20,477 nt of DNA from DASUMP01 sp036277635 (GCA_036277635.1 DASUMP010000101.1:1-20477), one strand, 5' to 3'; shown: positions 1 to 7,938, counted from the first letter of the stretch. Program-made: numbers and translations. Notes: generated by a model from the sequence alone, not told the origin.

Positions 1-27
1 CCTCCTGCGGTCGTGTGACGCAGGAGG
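1..27. terminator. Hairpin at window edge, candidate terminator
   Basis: A perfect 9-bp inverted repeat (CCTCCTGCG at 1-9 and CGCAGGAGG at 19-27) encloses a 9-nt loop. It lies about 50 bp past the stop of the minus-strand GH15 gene, so it could end that transcript, or a plus-strand transcript entering from the left. Any U-tract for the GH15 transcript would lie before base 1 and cannot be seen, and the stem may continue outside the window. No T-run follows on the plus strand. Confidence 0.5.
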
Positions 28-76
28 ACTGCCCGTCAGGACACAGGGTCGAAACGGTCGAGCGACGCGCGGCCCG

Positions 77-1903
77 TCAGCGTTCGGTGTCGGCGAGCCC
101 CTCGGCTTGGGTGATCGCCCATGCGGCGTTGACCAGGCCGATGTGACTGAACGCTTGCGGGAAGTTGCCGAGGAGCTCCCCGGTGGTGGTGTCGACCTCC
201 TCGGCGAGGAGCCCGACGTCGTTCGCGAACTGGATCGCGCTCTCGAACGTGTTGCGCGCACGGTCGAGCTGACCTGCGAGGGCTTGGGCCTGCGCGAGCC
301 AGAACGTGCACAACAGGAACGTCCCCTCCTCGCCGTCGAGGCCGTCGTGCGCGAGGTAGCGGTACACGAGCCCGTGCGTGTCGGTGAGCCGTTCGGCGAT
401 GGCGTCGATCGTGGCGACCATGCGCGGGTCGTCGGCCGGGATGAACCCCACGATCGGCATCATCAGGTTCGACGCGTCGAGGTCTTCGGAGCCGAACGAC
501 TGGGTGAACGCGCCCGCCTCTTCGTTCCACCCCTCGGTGAGGATGGCTTCCGCGATCGCCTCGCGCGTGTGCTTCCACCCATCGACCCGATCTGACGCGT
601 CGAGCCGGTCGGCGAGCGCGATCGCGCGATCGAGCGCGACCCAGCACATCAGCTTCGAGTAGAGGAAGTGGCGCGGCTCGCCGCGGATCTCCCAGATCCC
701 TTGATCCTTCTCCATCCAGCGCGCCGCGGCGGTGTCGGCGAGATCGGCGAGGAACGCGCGGGTGGTCGGGCCGAGGCGGTCGAGCTGTTCGGGCAGTCGC
801 GCCGCCGCGTCGAGCAGCTCGCCGTACACGTCGAGCTGCCGCTGGTTCCACGCACCGTTGCCGACTCGCACCGGCGCGCTGTCGCGCCAGCCGGTCAAGT
901 GCGGCAGCTCGCGCTCGGTGAGATCGCGTTCACCGCCGATGCCGAACATGATCTGCAGGTCGGCACCGCGCCGCATCTGCGATGCCGCGGCACCCGACAT
1001 GTAGTCGAAGAATTTGTCGGCCTCGTCGGGGCACGCCGCGACCCAGAGCGCTTGCAGCGTGAAGCTCGCGTCGCGCACCCACGAGTACCGGTAGTCCCAG
1101 TTGCGGGAGCCGCCCGGGGTCTCGGGAAGCGAGGTCGTCGGCGCGGCGACGATGGCACCCGTCGGGTAGTAGGTGAGCGCGTACAGCACCCGCCCGCTGA
1201 GGTGCACCAGGTCGCGCCACGGACCTTCGTATCCCTGGTGCAGCGACGACCACGTACGCCAGGCCTCGGCAGTGTCCTCGAGCCGGTCGGCGATCTCCGC
1301 TTGCGTCCAGATGCGCGGCGGCTCGTCCGAGGTGCTCGCATGGTGCAGCGCGAACCCGAGCGTCTGGCCCGCTTCGACGGTGAAGCGAGCGTGCGCGGTG
1401 AAGTCGGCGACCGCGATCTCGATCGGCGCGCTCAGCGCGAGCACTGACGCTCCGCCGCGGCCCAACAGCCCACCGTCGACCGGTGCGAGCAACGGGAAGA
1501 TGAGCCCGTACTCGGGTCGCGGCACGTACTCGAGCTCGAGCTCGACGGAGCCCTCGACGCCGGTGACGTGGCGCAGGACGGCCGACGGTGCGCCGGCGCC
1601 GAGCTCGTGGCCGCGCTCGTTGCGACCGACCGCGAGCGCGTCGACGAGGGTGACGGTGCCGGTCGCGGTGCGGAACGTCGTCTCGAGCAGCATCGTCTCG
1701 TCGACATAGCGGCGGGTCACCTCCGCGTCGGCGAGCGGACGGATCGACCAATGGCCGGCAGCCTCGTCGAGGATCCGGCCGAAGACCGACGGCGCGTCGA
1801 AGCGCGGGAAGCACAGCCAGTCGATCGAGCCGTCGCGGCTGACGAGCGCCGCCGAGCGACAATCGGACAAGAGGGCGTGGTCAGCGATCGGAAGGGTGCT
1901 CAT
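77..1903 (-). CDS. Glycoside hydrolase family 15 protein (glucoamylase/trehalase-like)
   Basis: A 608-aa protein matching bacterial GH15 enzymes in length and motif order; these release glucose from alpha-linked glucans or trehalose. The N-terminal GH15 signature IADHALLSDCRSAALVSRDG is at residues 6-25, after which a beta-sandwich region leads to an (alpha/alpha)6 barrel. The barrel contains RNWDYRYSWVRDAS (267-280). By comparison with fungal glucoamylase, Glu405 in GIWEIRG is the likely general acid and Glu568 or Glu569 in LLAEEVD the likely base. The family's C-terminal GNFPQAFSH motif is at 579-587. There is no signal peptide, so a cytosolic role in glucan or trehalose turnover is inferred. 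The ATG start leaves the N-terminal motif in its usual place; the Shine-Dalgarno sequence is weak. The gene diverges from an aldose epimerase, a sensible partner for sugar release. Substrate choice cannot be decided from sequence. Confidence 0.93.
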   Translation of the reverse strand: MSTLPIADHALLSDCRSAALVSRDGSIDWLCFPRFDAPSVFGRILDEAAGHWSIRPLADAEVTRRYVDETMLLETTFRTATGTVTLVDALAVGRNERGHELGAGAPSAVLRHVTGVEGSVELELEYVPRPEYGLIFPLLAPVDGGLLGRGGASVLALSAPIEIAVADFTAHARFTVEAGQTLGFALHHASTSDEPPRIWTQAEIADRLEDTAEAWRTWSSLHQGYEGPWRDLVHLSGRVLYALTYYPTGAIVAAPTTSLPETPGGSRNWDYRYSWVRDASFTLQALWVAACPDEADKFFDYMSGAAASQMRRGADLQIMFGIGGERDLTERELPHLTGWRDSAPVRVGNGAWNQRQLDVYGELLDAAARLPEQLDRLGPTTRAFLADLADTAAARWMEKDQGIWEIRGEPRHFLYSKLMCWVALDRAIALADRLDASDRVDGWKHTREAIAEAILTEGWNEEAGAFTQSFGSEDLDASNLMMPIVGFIPADDPRMVATIDAIAERLTDTHGLVYRYLAHDGLDGEEGTFLLCTFWLAQAQALAGQLDRARNTFESAIQFANDVGLLAEEVDTTTGELLGNFPQAFSHIGLVNAAWAITQAEGLADTER

Positions 1904-1930
1904 GGGTGCACCGTCCCGGTGGCCGCCGGC

Positions 1931-1960
1931 GCGTTACGCGCGCGGCGGTCCGCGTAACGG
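1931..1960. promoter_or_regulatory. Perfect inverted repeat between divergent GH15 and epimerase genes
   Basis: CGTTACGCG (1932-1940) and CGCGTAACG (1951-1959) form a perfect 9-bp dyad with a 10-bp spacer. On each strand a TAACGS hexamer (S = C or G; 1955-1960 plus, 1936-1931 minus) lies exactly 27 nt before the ATG of the gene it faces. This fits two back-to-back -10 elements, or a dimeric operator controlling both genes. The motif recurs at 6328-6333 and 11233-11270. The symmetry is seen directly; the function is inferred. Confidence 0.55.
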
Positions 1961-1987
1961 ACGGCAACGGCGCGAGACGATGCCGGC

Positions 1988-2857
1988 ATGGTGACCATCG
2001 CCTGCGGTTCGCTCGCGGCCACGTTCGTGCCCGAGCTCGGCATGGTGGGTGCCTCGTTGCGTCACGACGGGACCGAGCTGCTCGCACTGCCCGAGGGCAT
2101 CGACGGCTATCGGGCCCGCCGGCAGGCCGGGCTGCCGCTGCTCGCCCCTTGGGCGAACCGCCTCGGCTCGCGTCGCTTCGTGGTCGCCGGCGTCCCCCTC
2201 GACCTCGGGTCGCTCGACCTCACGGTCGACGAGCACGACCTCCCGATCCACGGGACGATGACCGCCGTGTCGGGGTGGTCGATCGTCGACCAGCGCGAGG
2301 ACCGGGTGCTCGCTTCGTTCGACTACGGCGCTCACCCGGACCTGCTCGTCGCCTACCCGTTCCCGCACCGGCTCGAGCTCGACGCGACGGTGCGTGCCGA
2401 TCGGCTGACCGTCCGCACGACCATCGAGCCGACGTCGGATCGAGTCGTTCCGGTGTCGTTCGGGTTCCACCCGTACTTCCAGCTCGCCGACGCGCCGCGC
2501 GGGTCGTGGTTGCTCGAGCTCCCCGAACGCGAGCACGCAGTGCTCGACGATCGGAGTCTGCCCACTGGTACGTGGATCGCCGAGCCCGCCGAGCGCGCCA
2601 CGCTCGGCACCCGGACCTTCGACGACTTGTACGCGATCGGGCACGACCGGCAGCTCGCGGTGGCAGGCGGCGGGCGGCGCATTGCGATCGAGCTCGGCGA
2701 CGCCTACCCGTTCGCCCAGGTGTACGCGCCGCGCGGCGGTGAGTTCGTGTGCCTCGAGCCGATGACCGCTGCGACCAACGCGTTGGTCGACGGCACCGCG
2801 CCGCTCGTGGCCCCGGGCGAGCGGTTCACGGCCGAGTTCTCGATCGTCGTGCGCTGA
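1988..2857 (+). CDS. Aldose 1-epimerase family protein
   Basis: A 289-aa protein of the aldose 1-epimerase (mutarotase) superfamily, which interconverts alpha and beta anomers of free hexoses in the cytosol. The catalytic set is visible: APWANRLG (53-60) for substrate binding, His88 in DLPIHG, the general-acid His161 in GFHPYF, and the general-base Glu257 in CLEPMT, followed by the conserved Asn264. Length is near the family's lower norm of roughly 290-350 aa. No clear Shine-Dalgarno precedes the ATG; a TAACGG hexamer ends 27 nt upstream. The gene diverges from the GH15 glycosidase, so it may act on the sugar that enzyme frees. It could be a hexose-6-phosphate epimerase of the YeaD type instead, but the motifs do not require that. 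Its stop lies 24 bp from the stop of the convergent DM13 gene. Confidence 0.9.
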   Translation: MVTIACGSLAATFVPELGMVGASLRHDGTELLALPEGIDGYRARRQAGLPLLAPWANRLGSRRFVVAGVPLDLGSLDLTVDEHDLPIHGTMTAVSGWSIVDQREDRVLASFDYGAHPDLLVAYPFPHRLELDATVRADRLTVRTTIEPTSDRVVPVSFGFHPYFQLADAPRGSWLLELPEREHAVLDDRSLPTGTWIAEPAERATLGTRTFDDLYAIGHDRQLAVAGGGRRIAIELGDAYPFAQVYAPRGGEFVCLEPMTAATNALVDGTAPLVAPGERFTAEFSIVVR

Positions 2858-2881
2858 GCCGAGAGTCGCGCTGACGAACGC

Positions 2882-3625
2882 TCAGGCGGGGGTCGCGTGG
2901 GCCACCGGTACCGCGAACGTCTGGCACCACACCAACACGGTCCAGTCGCCCATCGTGACGTCGGTGTCGCCGGGGACGTCGTAGTACTGCGTCCCTCGGT
3001 TGCCGCGCAGGTCGTCGAGGCGGATCGCGTCGTCGAGCGACTCACGATCGCGTCCGGGGACGAGGTACACGTCGTAGTTGGGTCCGGGTTGGATGTCGAA
3101 GTCCTCGAATCCGACGACGAGCTGGCCGGCGGACGCGCGGTACACCGCGACGGTTCCCTCCGCGCGGTGGTCGATCCCGCGCAGCGCGCCGGTGCGGAGC
3201 GGCTCCGGCGGCGCGGCGGACGTCGACGTCGGTGCCACGGAGCCGTCGGTGGTCCCGGGCGCCGGTTCGGCGACCGGGGTGTCATCACGGGTGCCCGGGA
3301 ACGTCTCGACGACGGTGTCGTCGTCGTACGCAGGCAGGACGACCACGGCGAGCACGCCGGCCGCCGCCAGCGCGAACGTGGCCCCGCGCGCGACGCGAGA
3401 CGGGACGAATCGGAACATCAGGATGCGCGCTGCGACCCACGCGACGCCGACGCCGACCATGAGCGCCCACGCGCGGCTGCTCGCGAACGCACTCGTCGCG
3501 GCGTCGGGCTCGTCGACGAGGAACGCGAGCAGTCCGGCGCTGAGCGCGACTTCGGGCAGCAGCTCGTACCACGCCGGCCGCCACCATGGTCGCGACGGTG
3601 CCGAGCTGGTTGGGATGGATCCCAC
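2882..3625 (-). CDS. Membrane protein with C-terminal DM13 domain
   Basis: A 247-aa protein with three predicted membrane segments (about residues 22-38, 52-72 and 80-99), a Pro/Thr/Ser-rich linker (about 108-143) and a DM13 domain (about 145-247). DM13 features seen are GALRGIDHRAEG, a GPNYDVYLVPG strand near 181-191, and the conserved cysteine (Cys234) in VLVWCQTF. DM13 domains have been proposed to act in redox or electron transfer, with this cysteine as the key residue; that is family knowledge. The topology suggests the domain faces outside. The start is GTG, with GGAGG 9 nt upstream and only 4 nt after the antiporter stop, so the gene ends a three-gene operon with an oxidoreductase and an antiporter. 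The true role is unknown. Confidence 0.8.
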   Translation of the reverse strand: MGSIPTSSAPSRPWWRPAWYELLPEVALSAGLLAFLVDEPDAATSAFASSRAWALMVGVGVAWVAARILMFRFVPSRVARGATFALAAAGVLAVVVLPAYDDDTVVETFPGTRDDTPVAEPAPGTTDGSVAPTSTSAAPPEPLRTGALRGIDHRAEGTVAVYRASAGQLVVGFEDFDIQPGPNYDVYLVPGRDRESLDDAIRLDDLRGNRGTQYYDVPGDTDVTMGDWTVLVWCQTFAVPVAHATPA

Positions 3626-3629
3626 GGCG

Positions 3630-4856
3630 TCAGACCTCCGAGGTCACGGTCGAGGGGAGTGGCGTCGCCCGGACCGCGGCATCGAGGCGGCGCAGTCGAG
3701 CGAGGGCGAGCGGCGGCAACAGCACGACCGAGAGGAGGCCGGCCGACACCAGCGACGCTCCGGTCACTGGCTCGATCGCGCCGAGCGCGACACCGATCTC
3801 GCTCGCGGTGACGATGAACGGGAGCGACGTCGCCTGGAGCAGCGCCGCGACTCGCGCGTGGTCGCGACCCGTCACTCGGGCGTACAGGAGTGCGGGCACG
3901 CCGCGTGCGATCAGCAATCCGGCGAAGAAGAGCGGAACTCGCGCGAGCGCGGTGGGGCTCTCCGTCAGTGACCCGAGGTCGAACCGCAACCCGCTCGTCA
4001 CGAAGAACACCGGGATCACGAAGCCGTAACCGATCGCCTCGAGCTTCACCCGCAGGTGGGGGTGGCTCATCGCGTCCCGATCGACGAGCGCGAGCAGCGC
4101 GCCGGCGAGGAACGCCCCGAGGATGACTTCGAGTCCGACACTCACGGCGAGCGCGACGAACCCGATGAGGAGCGCGACCGCGATGCGCACCCGGATCTCG
4201 GCCGTGGTGTCCTGGAGGTCGACGAGCACCGCGTCGATGCGCATGCTGCGCCCTGCTCGCGCGAGCGCGACGCCGACCGCGGCGACGACGGCGGTGAACA
4301 AGCCGATCGTCGTGAGCATGCTCGCGGCGCTGCCTTCGGACTCGGAGAAGAAGAACGACAGCAGGATCACCGCGCCGAAGTCGGCGATCGTGGCTCCTGC
4401 GATCGTCAGCTGGCCGAGCGGCTGGTCGGCAAGGCCGGCGTCCTTCAGCACCGGCACGACGAGCCCGAGTGACGTGGCGCTCAGTGCGATCGCGAGGAAC
4501 AAGGGGTCGCCGACCCAGTCGAGCGCGGCGAACGTCGCACCTATCGCGAGCCCGAGCCCGAGCGTGACCACGAACCCCAGGAGCGGGAGCCGGAGTCGAT
4601 CGCCCCGCAGCGCGGTGACGTCGATCTCGAGTCCGGCGAGGAACAGCAGGAACGCGAGTCCGACGAGGGCGAGGACTTCGATCGGCGCGTCGACCTCGAC
4701 CCATCCGAGCACCGACGGACCGACGACGATCCCGGCCACGATCTCGACGACGACCGCGGGGATCTTGACGCGTGGGATCGCGTGCACGACCAGCGGCGCG
4801 GCGAGAGCGATCAGTGCGACGACGAGCAGACCGCCGAAGGAGAGGTTCTCGCTCAT
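3630..4856 (-). CDS. CPA2-type cation:proton antiporter (Na+/H+ exchanger domain)
   Basis: A 408-aa, almost wholly hydrophobic protein with about 12 membrane segments, matching the Na+/H+ exchanger domain of the KefB/CPA2 group that swaps K+ or Na+ for protons across the cytoplasmic membrane. Family marks are VEIVAGIVVGPSVLG (38-51), FLLFLAGLEID (69-79) and the SATSLG helix-break segment in the first half. Unlike full Kef proteins it stops after the membrane domain and has no C-terminal TrkA-N nucleotide-binding module. The ATG is taken at 4856 because the family N-terminus begins there and because it overlaps the upstream oxidoreductase stop as ATGA, implying translational coupling. The frame stays open upstream to 5342, but that stretch is antisense-like Arg-rich noise. 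The ion specificity is not readable. Confidence 0.9.
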   Translation of the reverse strand: MSENLSFGGLLVVALIALAAPLVVHAIPRVKIPAVVVEIVAGIVVGPSVLGWVEVDAPIEVLALVGLAFLLFLAGLEIDVTALRGDRLRLPLLGFVVTLGLGLAIGATFAALDWVGDPLFLAIALSATSLGLVVPVLKDAGLADQPLGQLTIAGATIADFGAVILLSFFFSESEGSAASMLTTIGLFTAVVAAVGVALARAGRSMRIDAVLVDLQDTTAEIRVRIAVALLIGFVALAVSVGLEVILGAFLAGALLALVDRDAMSHPHLRVKLEAIGYGFVIPVFFVTSGLRFDLGSLTESPTALARVPLFFAGLLIARGVPALLYARVTGRDHARVAALLQATSLPFIVTASEIGVALGAIEPVTGASLVSAGLLSVVLLPPLALARLRRLDAAVRATPLPSTVTSEV

Positions 4857-6301
4857 CGGTCGCGTGCTTGCTCGTACGCCTCGAGGAGGCGCAACCACAC
4901 CTCGCTCACGGTGGGGAACGAGGGCACCGCGTGCCACAACCGCTCGAACGGGACCTCGCCGGCGATCGCCACCGTCGCCGAGTGCAGGATCTCCTGGACG
5001 CCCGGTCCGACGAACGTGGCCCCGACGAGCGCGTCGGTCGTGGCGTCGAAGACGAGTTGGCTCGTGCCGGGGAACTCGGTGCCCAGCACCGCCGCGCCGG
5101 CCACTGCGCCGGTCGCCACGCGCGCGATGCGGACGTCGATGCCGGAGTCGCGCGCCTGCGCCTCGGTGAGGCCGACCGCGCAGACCTGGGGGTCGGTGAA
5201 CGTGACGCGAGGGATGATCGTGCGGTCGGCGGCGGCGCTGACGTCGAGGCCCAGGATCACGTCGGCAGCGATACGGGCCTGGTACTTCCCCATGTGGGTG
5301 AGCAGCGCCCGACCGTTGCAGTCTCCGATCGCGTACAGCCAACCGCCCGGCACGCCTCGTGCGCGAAGGCGATCATCGACGTCGATGAACGCGCCGGGCT
5401 CGAGGCCGACCGCGTCGAGGCCGAGGTCACCGGTCGTGGGGCGGCGGCCCGCGGCGACGAGCAGCTCGTCGCCGACGATCTCGGTGCCGTCGGCCAGCGT
5501 GACGTGGACCGGGCCGTCGCCGTCGCGCCGCGTCGCGGTGACGCGGGCATCGAGGTGCACGGTGATGCCTTCTCGCTCCAACGCGGCGCGGACCTCCTCA
5601 CCGGCGAACGGCTCTTCGCGAGCGAGCAAGCGCGGCGCCCCCTCGATCACGGTCACCGCGTCGGCACCGAGACGCCGGAACGCCTGGGCCATCTCGACAC
5701 CGATCGCGCCACCGCCGAGCACGACGAGTCGCTCCGGCACCTGCTTGGCGGCGGTGATGTCGCGGTTGTCCCACGGGCGCGCATCGGCGAGTCCGGGGAT
5801 CGGCGGGAGGGCCGCGCCGGTCCCGGTCGCCACGACGACTGCGCGGCGCGCGCGCAGCGATCGCACGCGCCCCGCCGCGTCCTCGACGGTCACGGTGCGT
5901 GGTGCGGCGATCCGCCCCGCGCCGCGTACGAGCGCGATGCCGCGCTCTTCGAGCCAGGGCAGCGCGCCGGTGTCGTCCCATCCTCCGGTGAACAGGTCGC
6001 GGCGCGCCAGGGCGGCGGTCGCGTCGACCATGGCGGTGACGGCGGCTTCCGCGCCCGGGACTCGGCGGGCGGCGGCGAGCACGTCGCCGGGTCGCAGCAG
6101 CAGCTTCGAGGGGATGCACCCCCAATACGAGCACTCGCCGCCGACGAGCTCGCGCTCGACCACGGCGACCGACAGCCCACCTTCGGCGCACCGCCCCGCG
6201 GCGACCTCGCCGGCGGGCCCGGCCCCGATGACGACGACGTCGAACTCGTCGATCGGACCTGACGAAGGGATGTGCGTGCGATGGTCTCGCGCTTCGGCCA
6301 T
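4853..6301 (-). CDS. Pyridine nucleotide-disulfide oxidoreductase (Lpd/MerA-like)
   Basis: A 482-aa flavoprotein of the class I disulfide reductase family (dihydrolipoamide dehydrogenase, mercuric reductase, glutathione reductase). Seen in order: FAD-binding VVVIGAGPAG (22-31); redox-active cysteines Cys57 and Cys62 in GGECSYWGCIPSK; an NAD(P) Rossmann motif LGGGAIGVE; the second FAD motif LYAIGDCNG; and the C-terminal dimerisation domain with His457 and Glu467 in the family's H-x9-E arrangement. Tyr and Trp between the two cysteines differ from the Leu-Asn-Val usual in lipoamide dehydrogenase, so its substrate may differ. The ATG at 6301 is preferred over one at 6328, because the latter would begin inside the putative TAACGG promoter motif and would add nine Arg-rich residues. 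It leads an operon with an antiporter and a DM13 protein, which suggests coupling of redox state to ion transport. Confidence 0.88.
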   Translation of the reverse strand: MAEARDHRTHIPSSGPIDEFDVVVIGAGPAGEVAAGRCAEGGLSVAVVERELVGGECSYWGCIPSKLLLRPGDVLAAARRVPGAEAAVTAMVDATAALARRDLFTGGWDDTGALPWLEERGIALVRGAGRIAAPRTVTVEDAAGRVRSLRARRAVVVATGTGAALPPIPGLADARPWDNRDITAAKQVPERLVVLGGGAIGVEMAQAFRRLGADAVTVIEGAPRLLAREEPFAGEEVRAALEREGITVHLDARVTATRRDGDGPVHVTLADGTEIVGDELLVAAGRRPTTGDLGLDAVGLEPGAFIDVDDRLRARGVPGGWLYAIGDCNGRALLTHMGKYQARIAADVILGLDVSAAADRTIIPRVTFTDPQVCAVGLTEAQARDSGIDVRIARVATGAVAGAAVLGTEFPGTSQLVFDATTDALVGATFVGPGVQEILHSATVAIAGEVPFERLWHAVPSFPTVSEVWLRLLEAYEQARDR

Positions 6302-6327
6302 GCTTCGTCGTCCTCGGATGCGGCGCA

Positions 6328-6344
6328 CCGTTACGCGCTACGTT
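6328..6344. promoter_or_regulatory. Candidate divergent promoter elements
   Basis: On the minus strand, CGCGTAACGG places TAACGG (6333-6328) 26 nt before the oxidoreductase ATG at 6301, the same arrangement as at the other two GTAACG sites. On the plus strand, TACGTT (6339-6344) fits an actinobacterial TANNNT -10 and lies 9 nt before the ATG at 6354, which would make that mRNA leaderless or nearly so. No convincing -35 hexamer is seen for either. Confidence 0.4.
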
Positions 6345-6353
6345 CGCGAGCCG

Positions 6354-6980
6354 ATGCGCGCGTACAAGTTCCTCGACGCCGCCGGCCGAGCGCCGTTCAC
6401 CTCGACGCCGTGGCCCACCGACGAGTGGATCGAATCGGCCCGGGTCGTCCCGTGTCGCGAGGGTGTCCACGCCGTGCTGCCCGACGACCTCGCGCATTGG
6501 CTCGCCGACTCCTTGTGGGAGGTCGAGCTCGAAGACCCGGTCGTCGACAGTCGCCACAAGGTCGTCGCGGCGCGAGGTCGACTGGTGCGTGAAGTCGCGG
6601 CGTACCCGGACGCGGTGCGCGAGCTGGCCGCGGTCGGCGCGTGGCGGACACGCGATCGCGCGGTGGATGCGTTGCGCGCCGAAGGCCTCGACGCGCTCGC
6701 CGACGCGTTCGCGGCTGCGTCGACACTCGACGACCTCGCCGCCCTCGGCGCCGACCTCGACGAGTCGTCGTGGGCGACCAGCGCGGCGGCGCTCGCAGCT
6801 GATGCGGCGCACTTCGCGTTGCACGGGCTCCCGGCGCAGTCGCCGTTCGTCAGCGTGTGCGCAGCGGGTCACTTCGCGGCCGGTCCCGACGGTGATCGCG
6901 CCGCGTACGACGAGGGCTACGCGGCCGAGCGATCGTTCCAGTCGGCGTGGCTGGTCGAACGCCTCGGCATCCTCGCCTGA
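6354..6980 (+). CDS. Conserved hypothetical protein
   Basis: A 208-aa soluble protein without membrane segments or signal peptide. The N-terminal half (about 1-85) has a compact pattern: AYKFLD at the start, PCREGVHA (33-40) with Cys34 and His39, then LWEVELEDPVV and KVVAARGRLVREV. That resembles an actinobacterial family of uncharacterised proteins I recognise only in outline, perhaps DUF7666-like. The second half (about 86-208) is Ala-rich and helical and ends in RSFQSAWLVERLGILA. ATG at 6354 is chosen because the conserved-looking AYKFLD follows it directly and a TANNNT hexamer lies 9 nt upstream; an in-frame ATG at 6318 would put the promoter motif inside the gene. It converges with the anti-sigma gene, 16 bp away, and diverges from the oxidoreductase operon. 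I do not assign a function. Confidence 0.75.
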   Translation: MRAYKFLDAAGRAPFTSTPWPTDEWIESARVVPCREGVHAVLPDDLAHWLADSLWEVELEDPVVDSRHKVVAARGRLVREVAAYPDAVRELAAVGAWRTRDRAVDALRAEGLDALADAFAAASTLDDLAALGADLDESSWATSAAALAADAAHFALHGLPAQSPFVSVCAAGHFAAGPDGDRAAYDEGYAAERSFQSAWLVERLGILA

Positions 6981-6996
6981 GCGCCCGTTCGTCGCG

Positions 6997-7248
6997 TCAC
7001 GCTCGACGTTCCCGACGGAACATCTCGAGGAGCGCCTGGCGAGTGTCGGGCGCGGGCGGCTCGTCGTCGGTACCGAGCTCGCGCAGCACTGCCACCGACA
7101 GTCGCAGCTGTTCGAGGTATTCGGTGCAATGCGGGCAGATCACCAGGTGCTCTTCGAGCGCGAGGCGTTCGTCTTCGAGGAGGGCACCTTCCATCCACTC
7201 GGTGACCGTCTCCACGAACTCCACGCAGCGGATCTCGGGTTGCAGCAT
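6997..7248 (-). CDS. Zinc-finger (zf-HC2) anti-sigma factor
   Basis: An 83-aa protein with the anti-sigma zinc-binding signature H-x3-C-x2-C (His34, Cys38, Cys41 in HLVICPHC), plus Cys8 upstream as a likely fourth ligand and the family's WMEGALLEDERLALEEH helix. It ends in a short charged tail with no membrane segment, so it should be soluble. Such proteins bind and silence their partner ECF sigma factor; some release it on thiol oxidation. The ATG overlaps the sigma-factor stop by one base (TGATG), a typical coupled pair. A start further upstream in the same frame would merely overlap the sigma gene and lack the family pattern. With the redox enzymes around it, a redox-sensing role is plausible but unproven. 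Confidence 0.85.
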   Translation of the reverse strand: MLQPEIRCVEFVETVTEWMEGALLEDERLALEEHLVICPHCTEYLEQLRLSVAVLRELGTDDEPPAPDTRQALLEMFRRERRA

Positions 7249-7928
7249 CAGTGCACCCCCGTCCGTTCGTCGAGGTACTGCTCGAGGAAAGCGCGTGTCT
7301 TGCTCCGGGCGCGGTGGAGCAGCACGCGCTGGTTCGCTTCGCTGATGTCGAGTGCGGCGCAGACCTCTTCCGACGTGCAACCCTGCACGTCGCGCATCGT
7401 GATGACGGTGCGTTGCGCGGGTGGGAGCGCGTCGATGGCGGCGGCGACCCGGGCGCCCGCCTCGGACGCGAGGACACGCGCCTCTGGGCAGTGCTGCGTC
7501 GAGGGTGGCGCCGCCCAGAACCCGGACCAGCGTCCGCTCGCGAGGAACCGCTCCGGGTCGACGGACCGCTCGTCGGCGTCGAGCTCGCCGGCGACCGACG
7601 AGAACGGCCGCGTTCGAGCCTCGCGCTCACCGCGTGTCTTCGCGCGATTGACGAGGATGCGGAACATCCACGTGCGCAGCGACGAGCGTTCCTCGAAGCG
7701 ATCGATGCCCTTGATCACGCCGAGGAACGTCTCCTGAACCACGTCTTCGGCCGCCTCTCGGGTTGCGACGTGCATGCGGGCGACACGGATCATGGTGGTG
7801 TAGTAGCGATCGATCAGCTGGGCGAACGCCCCCTCGTCGCCGGCGCGCAGGGCGGCGACGAGCGCGCGTTCGCCGGGATCGATGTCGGAGGTCTCGGCGG
7901 GTGCACCGTCGTCGATCTGGCTGTCCAC
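7248..7928 (-). CDS. ECF-type RNA polymerase sigma factor
   Basis: A 226-aa group IV sigma factor. Region 2 (about 22-100) has FAQLIDRYYTTMIRVA for core binding and AEDVVQETFLGVIKGIDRFE followed by LRTWMFRILVNRAK for -10 recognition and melting. Region 4 (about 158-215) has ALPPAQRTVITMRDVQG and a helix-turn-helix ISEANQRVLLHRARSK for -35 recognition. The linker between them (about 101-157) is longer than in minimal ECF factors. The start is GTG. It begins 24 nt after the GMC oxidoreductase stop and is followed directly by its anti-sigma gene, so it may be co-transcribed with the SDR-cyclase-GMC genes or use its own promoter just upstream. Its regulon cannot be told from sequence; the neighbouring catabolic genes are the first candidates. 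Confidence 0.93.
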   Translation of the reverse strand: MDSQIDDGAPAETSDIDPGERALVAALRAGDEGAFAQLIDRYYTTMIRVARMHVATREAAEDVVQETFLGVIKGIDRFEERSSLRTWMFRILVNRAKTRGEREARTRPFSSVAGELDADERSVDPERFLASGRWSGFWAAPPSTQHCPEARVLASEAGARVAAAIDALPPAQRTVITMRDVQGCTSEEVCAALDISEANQRVLLHRARSKTRAFLEQYLDERTGVH

Positions 7929-7938
7929 TTGGCGGGGA

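Noticed and set aside
2854..2885. CTGAGC...GCTCAG inverted repeat between the convergent epimerase and DM13 stops
   Set aside because: Only 6 bp with a 20-nt loop, mostly made of the stop-codon bases, and no T-tract; too weak to call a terminator.
4857..5342. Upstream extension of the antiporter frame
   Set aside because: The added 162 residues are Arg-rich noise overlapping the oxidoreductase in another frame; the ATG at 4856 starts the family sequence and makes an ATGA overlap.
4772..6262. Long plus-strand open frame (about 496 codons) opposite the disulfide oxidoreductase
   Set aside because: Arg/Asp/Gly-rich low-complexity translation without any motif; it is the antisense shadow of a gene with clear FAD and redox motifs, as expected at this GC content.
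6979..7004. GAGCG...CGCTC pairing between the convergent hypothetical and anti-sigma genes
   Set aside because: A 5-bp stem with a 16-nt loop is expected by chance in DNA of this composition.
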